DNA of 64,000 bases from Liriodendron chinense (taxonomy: Eukaryota > Streptophyta > Magnoliopsida > Magnoliales > Magnoliaceae), in the NCBI GenBank assembly GCA_003013855.2, contig ML058484.1, positions 9,969,344 to 10,033,343 of the forward strand. The letters are read 5' to 3'. Positions 11,736-23,437 of the stretch are shown here, piece by piece. Position 1 is the first letter of the stretch; every line of letters starts with the position of its first letter. Below the pieces are notes generated by a model. The model worked only from the letters and a program-made list of their open reading frames with translations. It had not been told where the DNA came from and searched no databases. The translations under genes were made by a program, and so were the position numbers.

Positions 11736-12385
11736 TGTTGGGAATAAGGACGCTGGCAACAGAAGTGAAAGCCGAACAACACATAGTAGAATATGCGATC
11801 AAACGAGAAATACAATGCAATCACACCACACAAGCATTCAACAACAAGAGACATCCTATTTTACGTGGAAAAACCCTTAAACGGGTAAAAAACCACGGCA
11901 CAAAGCGATCCACTATGATTTAGAAGATTACAGAGATTGACAGCCCACAAGCAAGGAAAAACAGAGAAAACCTAAGCTCTCTCCCTCTCAAAACGCTCTC
12001 CCCTCTTCCTAACCCACGTAAAAAACCTTGGACACCTTAGGATTACATCTAAGTTCAAATTCATGCCATATTTATAGCAAACAAACCGACTTTAGAAACA
12101 TCTTACACAGATTTGCGTAACTGCGTAAGAAACCGCGTACACGTCCGACCGTTCGGAGCTAACACAAAAACAGTCCAAAGGAGAATCACAGAAAAACATC
12201 CACGCTGCCTCACCATTGATCGGTCACCCGACCAGTCTGAGCCCCCCTGCAGACCGATCACCCGACTGATCTAGGGTGAATGAAAAGAGTACAGCAGCCT
12301 CTTGCTGTGCACTGGGTTGAAGTTAGATCGATCGCCTGACCGGTTTGAGCACCCGAAGCCTGCACAGTTTGAAGGCTCTCCAGCA
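11736..12385 (-). repeat. 5' LTR of the deleted copia element
   Basis: 650 bp, read on the minus strand from TGCTGGAGAGCC to TATTCCCAACA. It is the same length as the solo LTR at 60-708 and collinear with it. Confidence 0.85.
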
Positions 12386-12838
12386 AACTATCTGGATGCT
12401 GCACTTTCTGATGGTTACAGTAACCGTTTCAACACTCTTGTCTTTTGGAGACTTCCTTTACTTCTCCTTTTAACACGTCTTGGTAACTGCCTGCCGGACC
12501 ACCCCATTCTCTTGTAGGTTTGGTGGTTGTAGTAACTAATTGCAAACCATGCTTGGCCGCTTCTCCTAACGTGCATGGCCGCTTCTCCTAACGTGCAAGA
12601 CCACAATCGGCTGCTTCTCCCCGACTGACAAAACGCTCGGCCGTCGCGTTCGGCTGCTATCAATTGACCCCTGTTCCATGGGCAGACCTCAATCGGCCGC
12701 TATTCGATGGACGTTTTACCATGACATGTGTCCTATTCTGCTCGACTCCCCCAAGGTCGGCCAGAAATAGGGTACCTCAATGAGGTGTTGGAAGAAGACA
12801 CCATTTGACCAAAATCAGACAATGCGACAGAGTAAATA
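12386..12838. other. Unassigned spacer
   Basis: Between two retroelements. A short direct repeat (CGCTTCTCCTAACGTGCA, near 12560 and 12581) is present. No gene seen. Confidence 0.5.
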
Positions 12839-13763
12839 TGTAACACCCCGTACTTTCTTGTACTCGGGTGTTACCACGAGAATTCAAAGTATATGTGTAT
12901 GTGTAATGCCCTTCCGTAACTCTTTCATCAATGTGTGTGCGACTCCTGGTGCCCCGAACTGGCAGTGCATATTTCGCACCCAAATGACCAAAGTCCTGAG
13001 ATCCTGAAACCTCTGTCATATTGATCGCACCTGTCCTCGCGATTGTAACGGCGAAAACAGTGCGTCGATCTGATACCCGAGCACAAAGATATTGACATTT
13101 AATTAAAACTACCCAAAAAAATGTGGTTGTGCACACTCGTGTGGGGCCACCCAATGTGGGGCCCACTACACGGTCTCCTAGGCAATCATCTCCCTCTCCT
13201 TAACATGATTGTAATAATTACAAAAAAATAAATAAATAAATAAAAAGTAATAATATATAATAATGATGAAAAGAAAGAAATGAATAAAACAAATTAATAA
13301 AATAAATAATAAAAAAAAAGAGGGATAATGATGACTAGCATCTCAACCCATGCCTCACCACTCCTCTCCCACGTCACCCCTTCCCCCTCCATTCCTTCAT
13401 TTAATACAACAAATAAATAAAAAATAAGTGAGATGAAATGGTATATGTATAGCTAGGGAGGGAGAGACGTTTCTCTCCTTCCATCCTTCCTTTCTTCTTC
13501 CTTCATCTGCCATCCACGCCCTCACTATGTGTGTGTGTGAGAGAGAGAGAGAGGAGTGGGCCATCTTCATCAACCATTCATTCACTTCAACCATCAATAT
13601 CGACCATTGAACGAGGAGATCGAAGTAGGTACACCCCTCCACCTTTCATTCCCTTTGGTTTCCTCATTTTCTTTATTGGTGATGAATCAAGGTGAACCAT
13701 AGATGTGGGCCCCGCTTTGAGGAAACGTATGCCATCTAGAGCTCCTTGTCATTTGATGGCATG

Positions 13764-13767
<4 letters not shown>

Positions 13768-13801
<34 letters not shown>
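13768..13801. repeat. (AG)n microsatellite
   Basis: About 17 AG units within the 4.7-kb element, next to the first GTGGTCCAC-type module. Confidence 0.9.
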
Positions 13802-13802
<1 letters not shown>

Positions 13803-13809
13803 GACGTCC

Positions 13810-14790
13810 GTCCGTTTGGGGGCCCCACTTGCGAGCCCCACCTTGATGTATGCGACTAATCCATGTCATCCATCTGTTTTTCCAGGACATTTTAGGCCTT
13901 GGCCACAAAAATGATTAAGATCTAAATCTCAAGTGGGCCATACTAAAGAAAATAATGGCGACGGTTGAAACCTTCTAAGGCCACTGTGATGTGCTTATGC
14001 TATGAAACCTGTCTAAATTTGTACTCACTGGGCCCACTATAAGATGGCTAACCCGGTGGATGGACTGGATTTATCGCATGGACCCCACCTCTTTGTTATT
14101 TCAAAAAGAAAAGCATAATAATAAATTAATAAAAGAAAAGGAAGTTGCTGGAGTGGCATTGTTGAGATCGGAAAGTGGATTTTGGGCTTGAAAACTGGGC
14201 CCACAGTGTGGGAACCACTATGTTATGTCCACGCCGTCTATCTGTCTCTCCATATCATTTTAGGCAAGGGGCCGAAAAATGAACCGAAAAATGAAGAAGA
14301 TCCAGATCTCAAATGGGCCGTGCCAGAAGAAACAATACAAACCGTTGAAACCTTTCCAAGGCCCACTATCATGTTTCTGTGCAACAAAACCTATCCAAAT
14401 CAGGGCTCATTAGGCCCACATTAAGCTGGCCAATCTGATGGACGAATTGGATCTCCCATGTGGACACCACCGTGTAGGGGAAAAGGAAAAAAAAGGGAAG
14501 AAAAGAAAAGAAAAAAAAAAGGGTCACTGGACAGTTAGCATCTAGAGGACGCTGCTGTCCAGCTACGTGAGGGTGGAAGCCCCTTTGAGCGGCCCCACTC
14601 GGGGACCCCACCATGATGTATTGGTTTTATACAAACCGTTCATCTGCTTTGCCAAATCATTTTAGGACATGGGCCCAAGAATGAGGCATGTCCAAGTCTC
14701 AGGTGGGCCACACCACAGAAAACATTGGGGATAGTGATGTTCACCATTGAAACATTCATAGGGCCCAGCTTGTTAGGTCCACCTTGATGT
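13810..14790. repeat. Three diverged direct modules related to the fold-back family
   Basis: Three modules spaced about 380-390 bp apart contain, in the same order, CCCCAC..TTGATGTA, a CCATCTG..TTTCCA-type box, ATTTTAGG..., then TC(C/T)CAAGT(C/G)GG-like and GGCCAC/CA. Each resembles one arm of the fold-backs at 50605 and 63090. Confidence 0.6.
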
Positions 14791-17528
14791 ATATAGTTTA
14801 TCTACGCGGTTCACCTATTTTAGCACCTCATTATAGGGCCGATAGTTCTTAATAAGGTAGCCCAACTAGATGGGACCCACCTTTCATCTATATTTCATGC
14901 ACATTTGTGCTTGCTGCCCATTTCTATTTCAAAAATCTACAGTTGGATTTTAGTGTTTTAGGCCATGTTTGGGTGTCCTTGGTGGGCCCCACGTGTGAGC
15001 AATGTAGAGGTCACCACTTGGACCTTTTATTTGGTATATGTGGCAACACGAATGACACATCACCTGGGTTGAAGCGGACCCCACGCGATCGGGAAGTTGA
15101 TCCCAAAATGGGGCTGGGAATTGAAAATTCTGCACAAAAATTTCTAATAACCATATTTGTCCATGGGGTAAAACTTGCACGTGTACATCCAGCATGTCAT
15201 ATAAGGTGTCTTCTGTAGAACAAACATGGGTCTACCAGGGACACTTTGAGGAATGCAAAAAGGTGGCCCCATTTGATCATGGAGCTTGCCCAAAGTGGGG
15301 CCAAAATCAATTATGGGTTACATTTCTGCATAGTTTTTTCAAGTACTTATCTTTGGGCCATCGCTATAAATTGTATACAACCAATCTAGGAAGGATGTAT
15401 AGTCGTTTCTTAAGCCAATATATGGGTCTACGAGGGGGGACTTGACAACACGCCAAAAGGTAGTCCCATTTGATGGCGGTATGTGCTCAAAGTTGGGCCA
15501 AAATCATTTCTACACTACCGTTTCTGCACAACTCCAAGTACCCATGTTTGAGCCTTTGTTAAAAATTGTATACATGCAAACAAAGGGATCCGTCTTATAA
15601 GTTTTGAAGACCATACATTGGTCTGTGTAGTGATCATTTTATTTCTCTAGAAGATGGCCCCTTGTGATCACAAATTGGAACCAAACTTAGCTCAAAATCA
15701 TTTATGCATGTAAAGTCTATTTTATTAAAAATCTTCGTGGGGTCACATCCATGGAATCCACCACCTTCCTAAAGTATTAAATAAGTCATTTAAACCCTAA
15801 AACTTGAATTTAGAGTCACCTTTAAACTTAAATTATGGATATGACAATCTAACTACATAAATGGTCTAAAACATGGTAGGGTCGAATTCTAACGAGCGTG
15901 TACATACTTCAAGCAACATTGAAAGATGCTTCGATTCTTAAGGTGATGACTCCTCCCCTTGAGCTTTCCGCCTTCATGTTAATTAAGTAATAGTTTTATT
16001 CATATATGACTGAAAATTTTACTCTGTCTCATGATTACCTCTGTTGTTTGATTTTGCCATAAATCATATGTTTAATCTTGCTATGCGTAAATTTCTTTAT
16101 AATTGTGAATTATTTACGAATTTTGGAATTGTCATTTTCATTCCTCATGTTTGGAATATGAAAGTGGAATGTGAATTTGAATGGTTGCGATCACCTATAT
16201 TTGATAGGACCTTAAACTGGTAGCCTTTGGAAGTGATTTATTAGAAAGATTCCTAATGGTGTTCTTAGATGGAATTGTTGGACTAAATGTTAAATGAGAT
16301 GAGATATTGATTATGCCCCTAGCTGGACTAATATGTAAATATTTTTGATAATGTCCTTATATGGACTCGTTGGGCTGAATGTCTTATTGAGATGAGTTGT
16401 TGGGATTCCCGATGGGCTTGGTGGACCAATGGTCCTGTGAGATAAATTATTGATTGTGTTACTAGATGAACTCGGGTGGAAATATTTTGGAGAATTATTG
16501 TGATGAAAGGCCACTAGTTTGAAGGGAATGTCATAATTGGTTTGGTTGTAAATTGGAATAATAATGGTTGGTTTAATCATGCATATCATGGCACAGACGG
16601 AACATGTGGTGACGAGCCATATTATCGTCGGGTGGTCTGGTTGCTTAGAGCACGTACCCTTGAGGTATTTTCGTTGGCTCTAGATTACCATAGAGTGTGT
16701 CATTCACTGAGAGCACGTACCTTTGGTATTTTGCTGGTGATGCCTACTCGTGATATTGTGGGGCTGATGTGTGTCCTTAGTGACTTCCAGACCACTGGGT
16801 GAGGCCGATATGTGTCCTTAGTGACTTTCGGATCATCAATTGATGAATTTGCATTGTGGGGCTGATGTGTGTCCTTAGTGACTTTCAGACCACATTTTCC
16901 ACCTGGATGTGCATCCCCAGGCTGAGGGACATGTGCATGCATTCATGCATTTAAGAAAGACTGCATCATGGATGTTTTGTACTTTTTTTTTATTCTTCTT
17001 GATTAATGTGTTGGTGTGTAATCTTGATGGGACTTCACACTGAGCTGGCCACTCATGCTATTATATTTCAACTGTATAGTTGGTGCAGATGATTTGAATA
17101 ATTACAGGTACTATTGGTGAGGAGCGGGATGATGAGATCGGGGATGACAATGCATTGCGTTTGTCCAAAGAAGAGTTGAATGACTTTGCATTTTGGCAAC
17201 AGTTATTTAAATTGGTTTATGATTGAGAATTATTTCATTACTGTATTCTAATTTACGTTGGATATATTTAGATTATTTCCTTTTTATATCTCGGAATAGA
17301 TCTCAAGACATTTGGTTTGTATAATCTTTATGGGCACCACTTAGACTTATTGTTGTATATGTTATGTCTTTTCTATGTGCTTGGTTTTATTTTTCCGCTG
17401 TGAACGTTCTTTTTGGAATGATACTAGGAAATGGAAGGAAATGTGAGTTTTCTTCATAGGCTAACACCAGGGTTTTTGGTATACGAGTCTAGAACTCGGG
17501 TTGCGAAAATCCGGGGCGTTACAAAATA

Positions 17529-18290
17529 GGTGGGCAACATGCATATGATGTGTAACACATGAAAATTTTAACCCGAGCATTTGATGGTTGCATATTTGAG
17601 AGAATGGGCCACGTTATTTAACCCGTTGTTGAGATGGGGGGTATGTCGGATGGGTTAGTGGGAGGGCTGTGGCGAGCCGGTGTTCAGGAGTGTTTCGATC
17701 TTCAAAATGTTGGTTATCTGTAGGGGGCGAATGGCTGGTGGGTCAAATTGAAGATGGGTTTCGTAAGTGATGGGTTTTGAGTACCAGACGGGCAGCAGGG
17801 ACTGATGGAGGTAGGGTTTTTTTTTTTTGCCGGACGGGGGTTTAGGTCGACGATGGTTGGGGCAGATGCTGATGGGGGTGTTAGGCGTGGGTTTGGAGCA
17901 CATTGGATTGGGTTTGCCGTGACAAGGCAGCGAGAGCACCAGTGGGAGACCTGAAAGGTGGTGCCGAAGACGGTGTCTGGGGCTGCGCCAGTTGACAATG
18001 GCGGTTTATGGCTTGGTATGCTTTGATTGGAGATGATGATGGTGGTGCGGGTGAGTTTTTAAACAGGCTACCAGATCGGGACAGGGCGCTTGGGGTTTTT
18101 TTTGAGCGGACGGGTAAGGGCTGCGCTTGGGGGTTTGATTCCGAGTTTTGTGGGCAATGGATAGTGGACAACGAGGTGGGTTGGGACTGTTGGTCAATGA
18201 GATGGATTGGATGGATGGTGATGGGTTGGGGCTGATGGAGGGTGGACGGTGGTCAATCGAGGGATAATAGCTAAAAGAGCCTTGATTTAC
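17529..18290. other. No gene seen
   Basis: GC-richer than its surroundings, with GGGTTTGG / GGGTGGG strings that open long frames on the minus strand. These are Pro/Ser-rich translations without family resemblance, so I do not call them genes. Confidence 0.5.
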
Positions 18291-18294
18291 CATG

Positions 18295-19805
18295 TCATTA
18301 TAATAAAAGACTTCGTCCGGAAGTCATTCTTTAAAGCCTTTTGGTCCCACACCTGCATTAACGTAGTGAGTTAATTCGAAACTATTTCCTCTGGTGTGGT
18401 CCATCCATGATAAATTTTGCCCTCAAACATGGACAGATGGCATAAAATTAAAACCCCTTTTATGTGGACGGCTTGGATTTGCTTCTAGACTATCCGGTGG
18501 GCTCCGCATAAGACGTGAGATGGGCTCAATAGATGAGTCCATTGCGATCTTACAAAAACGGGCTCACTTTTAGGCAACCAAATGATATTCAAATGAGGTG
18601 ATTCTAAAGCCAATTGAAAGTTCATCAAATTACCTCTCCAACAAGTATAATATCGCCCAAATCGAACATGTAATAAGGGAGTTATAACCATTTTCATTGA
18701 ATCTGCGAATGACCAAATATTGACGAACGACGCTGAATTTGCGCCTACTTTTAGATAATCAAATGGTGTACAAATGAGGTGATTCTAAAGCCATTTGAAA
18801 GTTCATCAAATTACCTTTCCAACAAGTACAAGATCACCAAAATCAGACACTGTAATGAGGGAGTTATGCCATTTTCGTCGATACACACTGATCATCGCCA
18901 ATAAACACTGACCGTCGCCGACACTCACTAACTGTCGTCGATCGAAGATAGTCATTGACCGTCACCAATTGCCGATACTCATTGCCCGTTGAGTGTCGGC
19001 GACGGTGAGTGAGTATCGGCGATGATCAGTGTCTATCAGCGAAAACAATCATAACTCCCTCGTTAGATATTCTATTTGGATGATCTTTTACTTGTTTGAA
19101 AGGTAATTTGATGAACTTTCAAATGGTTTTAGAATCACTTCATTTGGATACCATTTAATTGCCCAAAAGTAAGCCCAAAGTTATTGTAGTTCGTCCATAC
19201 TCAGTCAATCGCAGATTCAACAAAAATGGTCATAAGTCTCTCGTTACATGTTCGATTTGGGCGATTTTGTACTTGTTGGAAAGGTAATTTGATGAACTTT
19301 CAAATGACTTTAGAATCACCTCATTTGGACACCATTTGCTTGCCAAAAATAGGTTTATTTTCATGGGATCTACTGACCTTCATGGAGTTATGACAGTTAA
19401 CTCCAAAAAAACACTTAGAAGCTTGCTCGAATGGAGGGAATGACTGCTGAAAGGTCGTCGGAATGGGTCCCACGGAGGTGGCAACGGTTCTAATGGCCAA
19501 ATGGTCCCCTTCCAGAAAAAAAAAAGAAGAAGAAAAGAAGAAAAATGCCATATGATTTTTCCTGCACAAGGAACTCATCTATTGAATCCATCATACGTCT
19601 TATGTGGGGTTCATTCGATAGTCTTAGAATAGATCCAAGCGTACATATGAAAAGAGTTTTAATTTCATACCATTTGTCCAAGTTTGAGGGCAAAACTCAT
19701 CACAGATGAACCACACCGGAGGAAACAATTCAAAAGTAACTCACAGCGTTAGCGCAGGTGTGGGCCACAAAAAGCTTCACATTTTTTTAAATGATCTTCC
19801 TATCG
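18295..19805. mobile_element. Long fold-back element (arms about 650 bp)
   Basis: The left arm (about 18295-18900) and right arm (about 19030-19805) are inverted repeats of each other. Paired landmarks are GGTCCCACACCTGC / GCAGGTGTGGGCC, GGCTCCGCATAAGACGTGAG / CATACGTCTTATGTGGGG, and AAAGTTCATCAAATTACCT / AGGTAATTTGATGAACTTT (twice in each arm). The ~130-bp centre is full of GTCGCCGACACTCA and inverted TGAGTGTCGGCGAC. No coding capacity. The right arm carries an extra A/AAG-rich stretch near 19515-19545. Boundaries are approximate because I found no target duplication. Confidence 0.75.
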
Positions 19806-21446
19806 GTTCACGGATGTCCGATTAAAGTGAATGAATCAGATCGGCCGAGGTGTGGCCCCAACAATCGATTTGGTGGGACCTACACCCAATTCTCAAAATG
19901 GCCATCTCGACTTCTATGTAATGCTCCCGCCGTATGAGGGGATGGTTGTGCAGATGGAGCATTTTCGTCCGAAAAAGCCAAATGGTGCCAAAAGGATAAA
20001 AAAAATGCTCTTAACACTGAGGTTTTTTCAACTATTAACCCACCATGCACAAATCAGATGCCATAGATCGGGTGCTCAATTACCACAAAGAGCACGTGTT
20101 TTCAGTTAAAATTTTCCTTAATGATTTTGAGTGTGATGTATTACAAATATGTAGACTCACAGAGATAATCGTTACAATTAGGGCCCGATTTTTTTACTGA
20201 TCTCCTTATTCTACATTATCCAGGTTTCATGGCTGTGAAGATTTACTTGAGTCACGAGTAGTCTGAGAGCTGCAGGAATCTTTTATGGAAGATTGTCTAA
20301 TATCACCACCATAATGTGCACACAGCTCCTAAACCCCCTCCAGCCGGTTTTTGGGCCGTATTATTTTGTTTCCATGTGTGGCCCACTTGATGACTTGATT
20401 GGCCTTCCTTTTTCTTCTCTGGGGGCTCATATTCATCAGGCTGTCAACGAGTACTGGGAAGTTACCTATAGACCAACCTGATTTTAATAGGTCCGGATCT
20501 CATTTATTAGACCCGTAAGAAAATCAGTGGGGCTTGGGTCTCACCGTTAGGCCCTGTTAAAAATCAGGTTTAGTCAGGTTCACGGTGGACCGGTTAAAGT
20601 CAGGTTGGGTCAGGTCTAACCAAGTTCGCGTTAGGTCCATCTAGTGCAAGTCTTAAATTTTTATTTATTTGATATATATTAGTTAGTCCATTCTGATAAA
20701 GAGACGAGGTTTCCCTTACCCCACACATGTAATACAGCCCGTCTATACATCATGCATGTAAAAAGGCAGATATGTGCAATCTAATCCACCTGTCGGATGG
20801 GCCCAACCATGTCAATGCTCATATTTGTCCCAAACCAAGCTCCAAACACAGATCAAGGCCCGACGGGTACCGAGCCCAATCAGATCTCAGCCAGGGCTTT
20901 CAAGAACTACACCAGACCTGGCAAGGCCCGATACCGGTTAGCCCCGTCTTGGTTACTACAGGGCTGACCTGAACCTGACCCGTTGACAGCCCTAAATCTG
21001 GATGCAGAGTTCAGGACTGGTTTAAGGGTCACGGATTTTGGTCCACAGATAGCGTCCATGACTGATCAGGTTTGGGCCCAGGATTCGGATCCGATTGGAA
21101 ATTGGGCTGGTTACATAGATGGTTCCCATCAGCATTAATTCTTGACCATTGCCAGCAATGGTTTGTGACTTGTCTGAGTCAACTCGACTTGATATCGCTC
21201 AGTACACTCGACTGAACCAGAACGAGTGGCGACGAGTTACCAGACTAAGAAGAAAAGTTGGATTTATATTCTACAGCAATGTTTTTCACACACACAAGAG
21301 ATGCTTCCATTAGCAAACCACAAATCACAAATCACAAACCACAAATCACAAATCACAAACCACAAACCACAATGTTTTGCTACAATCGACTGTAGCAAAC
21401 CACAAAGGAGAATAATTCTAAACCATTAAAACATGATGATCAAGAA
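19806..21446. other. Intergenic DNA downstream of the DUF247 gene
   Basis: No gene seen. About 20490-20995 is rich in GGTTGGGTCAGG / CCTGACCCG and ends in TTGACAGCCCTAA, which looks like a degenerate small hAT-type element. Confidence 0.5.
21312..21372. repeat. Short CACAAAT/CACAAAC tandem repeat
   Basis: About eight units of 7 bp (ACAAATC or ACAAACC), 75 bp beyond the DUF247 stop codon. Confidence 0.85.
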
Positions 21447-23288
21447 CTAGGACCGTGGATGGTAATAGGGATAGATGGTGTAGATTGTTTGGGTGATGGT
21501 GAATATGATGAGGAACACGGCGGCTACCGTAGAAACGCCGACCCACGGATTGGGGCAATAATCACGCCTAAAGCTTGCCCGCCATGTGTTCCATCGGGTG
21601 TTGTAATATTTATCCACATCCTTGAACAGACCCGAAAGGTAATTATTCTCCAAATAAAATATCCCATCGCAGAGCTTGTTGAATAAGCGGGCAACATCCT
21701 CATCACTTCCCAACACATGATCTATGATCCCATCGCGATGGAGCAACGCCACATCCTTGGACGTGTTGACAAGGCAATCCATGAACCGAACGTAAGTCGT
21801 GAAGTGGATTGTAGCTCTTGGGGAGCAGCATTGTTCGAACGCTATAAGGTTCCGAAATAAAGTATTGGTGTAGTCCTCTATCAACAACTGCGGGATTTCC
21901 AACACCCCGCGGCTAAATTCAACATCCAAGATGCTTCTGGAGTCCTTTTTCTTGAACTTGACTCCCGCAAGTTGGAGGTCAGCCGCGCAAGGGATCATGT
22001 TGATTTCTGGGTCCGGTGACGGTGGAGACGAATTGTTACTAGTAGGCAACTGGGGTTTATTTGAACATGGGAGGAAACCTTCCGAGCGCAAGAACTCGAG
22101 GAGTTTCTTCCACTTGTTCTTCGACTCATTTGTAGGGGTCGGTATCAAATGCGAGTGGAACAAATGGAGCAGATGAAAGTAGGAATCCAGGATCGGGGCA
22201 TCGCTAATCTTAGGCATGATGGGCTTGAAGAAATCAAGGGCAAGATTGACAAGTGAACCTTCTCCCGGACAAGCCGTTTCATAAATAAGCTGCAGAATGC
22301 GGAAAGGAATTTGATTTTCGAGGAGGAGCATATCATACCTGATGAGGGGCAGCATCCAAATCGTATCAAATATCGGGTCCTCGGATTGCTCGTCATTTTG
22401 ATTGTACTTGAGAAAGAGCTCAACAATGAAGCAACCGTCAAGCACCATCATATCCACAAACTCGTCGTCCATCCAGATGGACGATCCTTCCGACTCATCT
22501 CGATCCACGATGGACGAGATGGGATCGAAGGACTTATTGTCGTAGTTACTTCTCAATTCAGACTTCAATTTCCCGATCTTGTCGATGCACTCGTCCCACG
22601 AACTGGGAGAATTGGGTTTGAGGGAACTGCGAGAAATGCGTTTGAGGATTGAACTTTTGTAGCACCGTTTGTGCTCTTCAAAACCTCGTAGGCTCTTCTT
22701 GAGGCGATGGTATGGGCCGATTGACACTATCTGGGGCTCGTACGGCTCGAACGCATCCTTGTTTCCTTGCCGCATTCTTTGTGGGACTTTGTAGATGGTT
22801 GGCGTAGGTATGATCGCTTTACTCAAGGGATTGACAAGTTCTATTCGTGGCTCCCTCGACGCTTGCGTGAATGGTTCTTTTTTCGCTTCCCCACTTGACG
22901 TGTATGCTTTTGGTGGCTCCCTTTCCCTTACCACCTCTGTGGCTACAAGAGTTCCTCTTCGTGGCTTCCTTTCCACCTCTGTGGTTGCCAGAGCTGCTCT
23001 TTTTTTACGACCTTTCCCACTTGATATGCTTGCTTTTAGTGGCCCCCATGCCATGTCTGATTTTGGTGGTGGCTCAGCCATGCCTGCTTCTACTTCGGCT
23101 TCCCCACTTGACATTGTTGCTTTTAGTGGCTCCCATGCCATGTCTGCTTTTGGTGGTGGCTCAGCCATGCCTGCTTCTTCTTCGGCTTCCCCACTTGACA
23201 TTGTTGCTTTTAGTGGCTCCCATGCCATGTTTGCTTTTGGTGGTGGCTCAGCCATGCCTGCTTCTTCTTCGGCTTCCCCACTTGACAT
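21447..23288 (-). CDS. DUF247 (UPF0481) membrane protein with repeat-extended N-terminus
   Basis: One uninterrupted frame of 613 codons. Residues 1-87 are three 29-residue repeats (each about MSSGEAEEEAGMAEPPPK plus 11 residues). Residues 88-164 are a charged linker. The DUF247 domain runs from about 165 (IYKVPQRMR, then YEPQIVSIGPYHR) to near 580, with typical WMDDEFVDMMVLDGCFIVE, LLLENQIPF, AADLQLAGVKFK and LIAFEQC segments. A hydrophobic helix at about 585-607 precedes a short tail, fitting a C-terminally anchored membrane protein. The biochemical role of the family is unknown; DUF247 genes are candidate male determinants at the S and Z self-incompatibility loci of grasses. No in-frame ATG lies between the upstream TGA and 23288, so that start is the first possible; a start after the repeats cannot be excluded. 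Intronless, as is common in the family. No disabling mutation seen. Confidence 0.92.
   Translation of the reverse strand: MSSGEAEEEAGMAEPPPKANMAWEPLKATMSSGEAEEEAGMAEPPPKADMAWEPLKATMSSGEAEVEAGMAEPPPKSDMAWGPLKASISSGKGRKKRAALATTEVERKPRRGTLVATEVVREREPPKAYTSSGEAKKEPFTQASREPRIELVNPLSKAIIPTPTIYKVPQRMRQGNKDAFEPYEPQIVSIGPYHRLKKSLRGFEEHKRCYKSSILKRISRSSLKPNSPSSWDECIDKIGKLKSELRSNYDNKSFDPISSIVDRDESEGSSIWMDDEFVDMMVLDGCFIVELFLKYNQNDEQSEDPIFDTIWMLPLIRYDMLLLENQIPFRILQLIYETACPGEGSLVNLALDFFKPIMPKISDAPILDSYFHLLHLFHSHLIPTPTNESKNKWKKLLEFLRSEGFLPCSNKPQLPTSNNSSPPSPDPEINMIPCAADLQLAGVKFKKKDSRSILDVEFSRGVLEIPQLLIEDYTNTLFRNLIAFEQCCSPRATIHFTTYVRFMDCLVNTSKDVALLHRDGIIDHVLGSDEDVARLFNKLCDGIFYLENNYLSGLFKDVDKYYNTRWNTWRASFRRDYCPNPWVGVSTVAAVFLIIFTITQTIYTIYPYYHPRS
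23028..23288 (-). repeat. 87-bp coding minisatellite (3 units)
   Basis: Three tandem 87-bp units encode the first 87 residues of the DUF247 protein. Because 87 is a multiple of 3, the frame is kept and the opposite strand is open too. The first two units differ at about one residue; the third has a few more changes. Degenerate SSGxA echoes follow in the linker. Confidence 0.95.
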
Positions 23289-23437
23289 CCAATTTAAAGG
23301 CGTTTGGAATTCCTCAGTGCCTTTGCATCAACCATCGTACTCTGCCCAAGTACCAGAGTTTGTCCTCGTTAACGGATTGCCTGGTGTGTCATACACCACC
23401 AACCTCCGTGGTGTGGTGTGTTGACGTCACCAAGTTT

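Larger units (their letters stand above)
10046..12385 (-). mobile_element. Internally deleted Ty1/copia retrotransposon
   Basis: On the minus strand, in order: a 650-bp 5' LTR (12385-11736), a primer-binding site (11733-11721), gag, zinc knuckle and protease, then a large deletion. After it comes a GATGGAGAT polypurine-like stretch and the first ~236 bp of the 3' LTR (10281-10046), starting TGTTGGAGAGCC. Integrase, reverse transcriptase and RNase H are absent, so it cannot be autonomous. The LTR is the same family as 60-708, and GGTCG/CGACC palindromic boxes recur in U3. Confidence 0.85.
12839..17523. mobile_element. 4.7-kb solo-LTR-like element with perfect target duplication
   Basis: The 4,685-bp segment starts TGTAACACCCCG and ends CGGGGCGTTACA, inverted at 11/12 positions. 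It is flanked on both sides by AAATA (12834-12838 and 17524-17528), an exact 5-bp target duplication. TGTAAC...GTTACA ends with a 5-bp duplication fit very long LTRs of Ty3/gypsy chromoviruses of the Tekay/Del type. No gag or pol, primer-binding site or polypurine tract is visible, so a solo LTR is the simplest reading. Inside are three diverged copies of a fold-back-derived module (about 13820, 14200, 14590) and an (AG)n tract. The alternative is a large non-autonomous element. Confidence 0.8.

Noticed and set aside
12839..17523. Candidate DNA transposon because of the 12-bp inverted ends
   Set aside because: TG...CA ends, 5-bp duplication and the TGTAAC/GTTACA form fit an LTR better than a TIR transposon with no transposase.
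17655..18293. Series of Pro/Ser-rich minus-strand frames
   Set aside because: Compositional effect of GGGTTTGG-type DNA; frames overlap in all phases with no domain.
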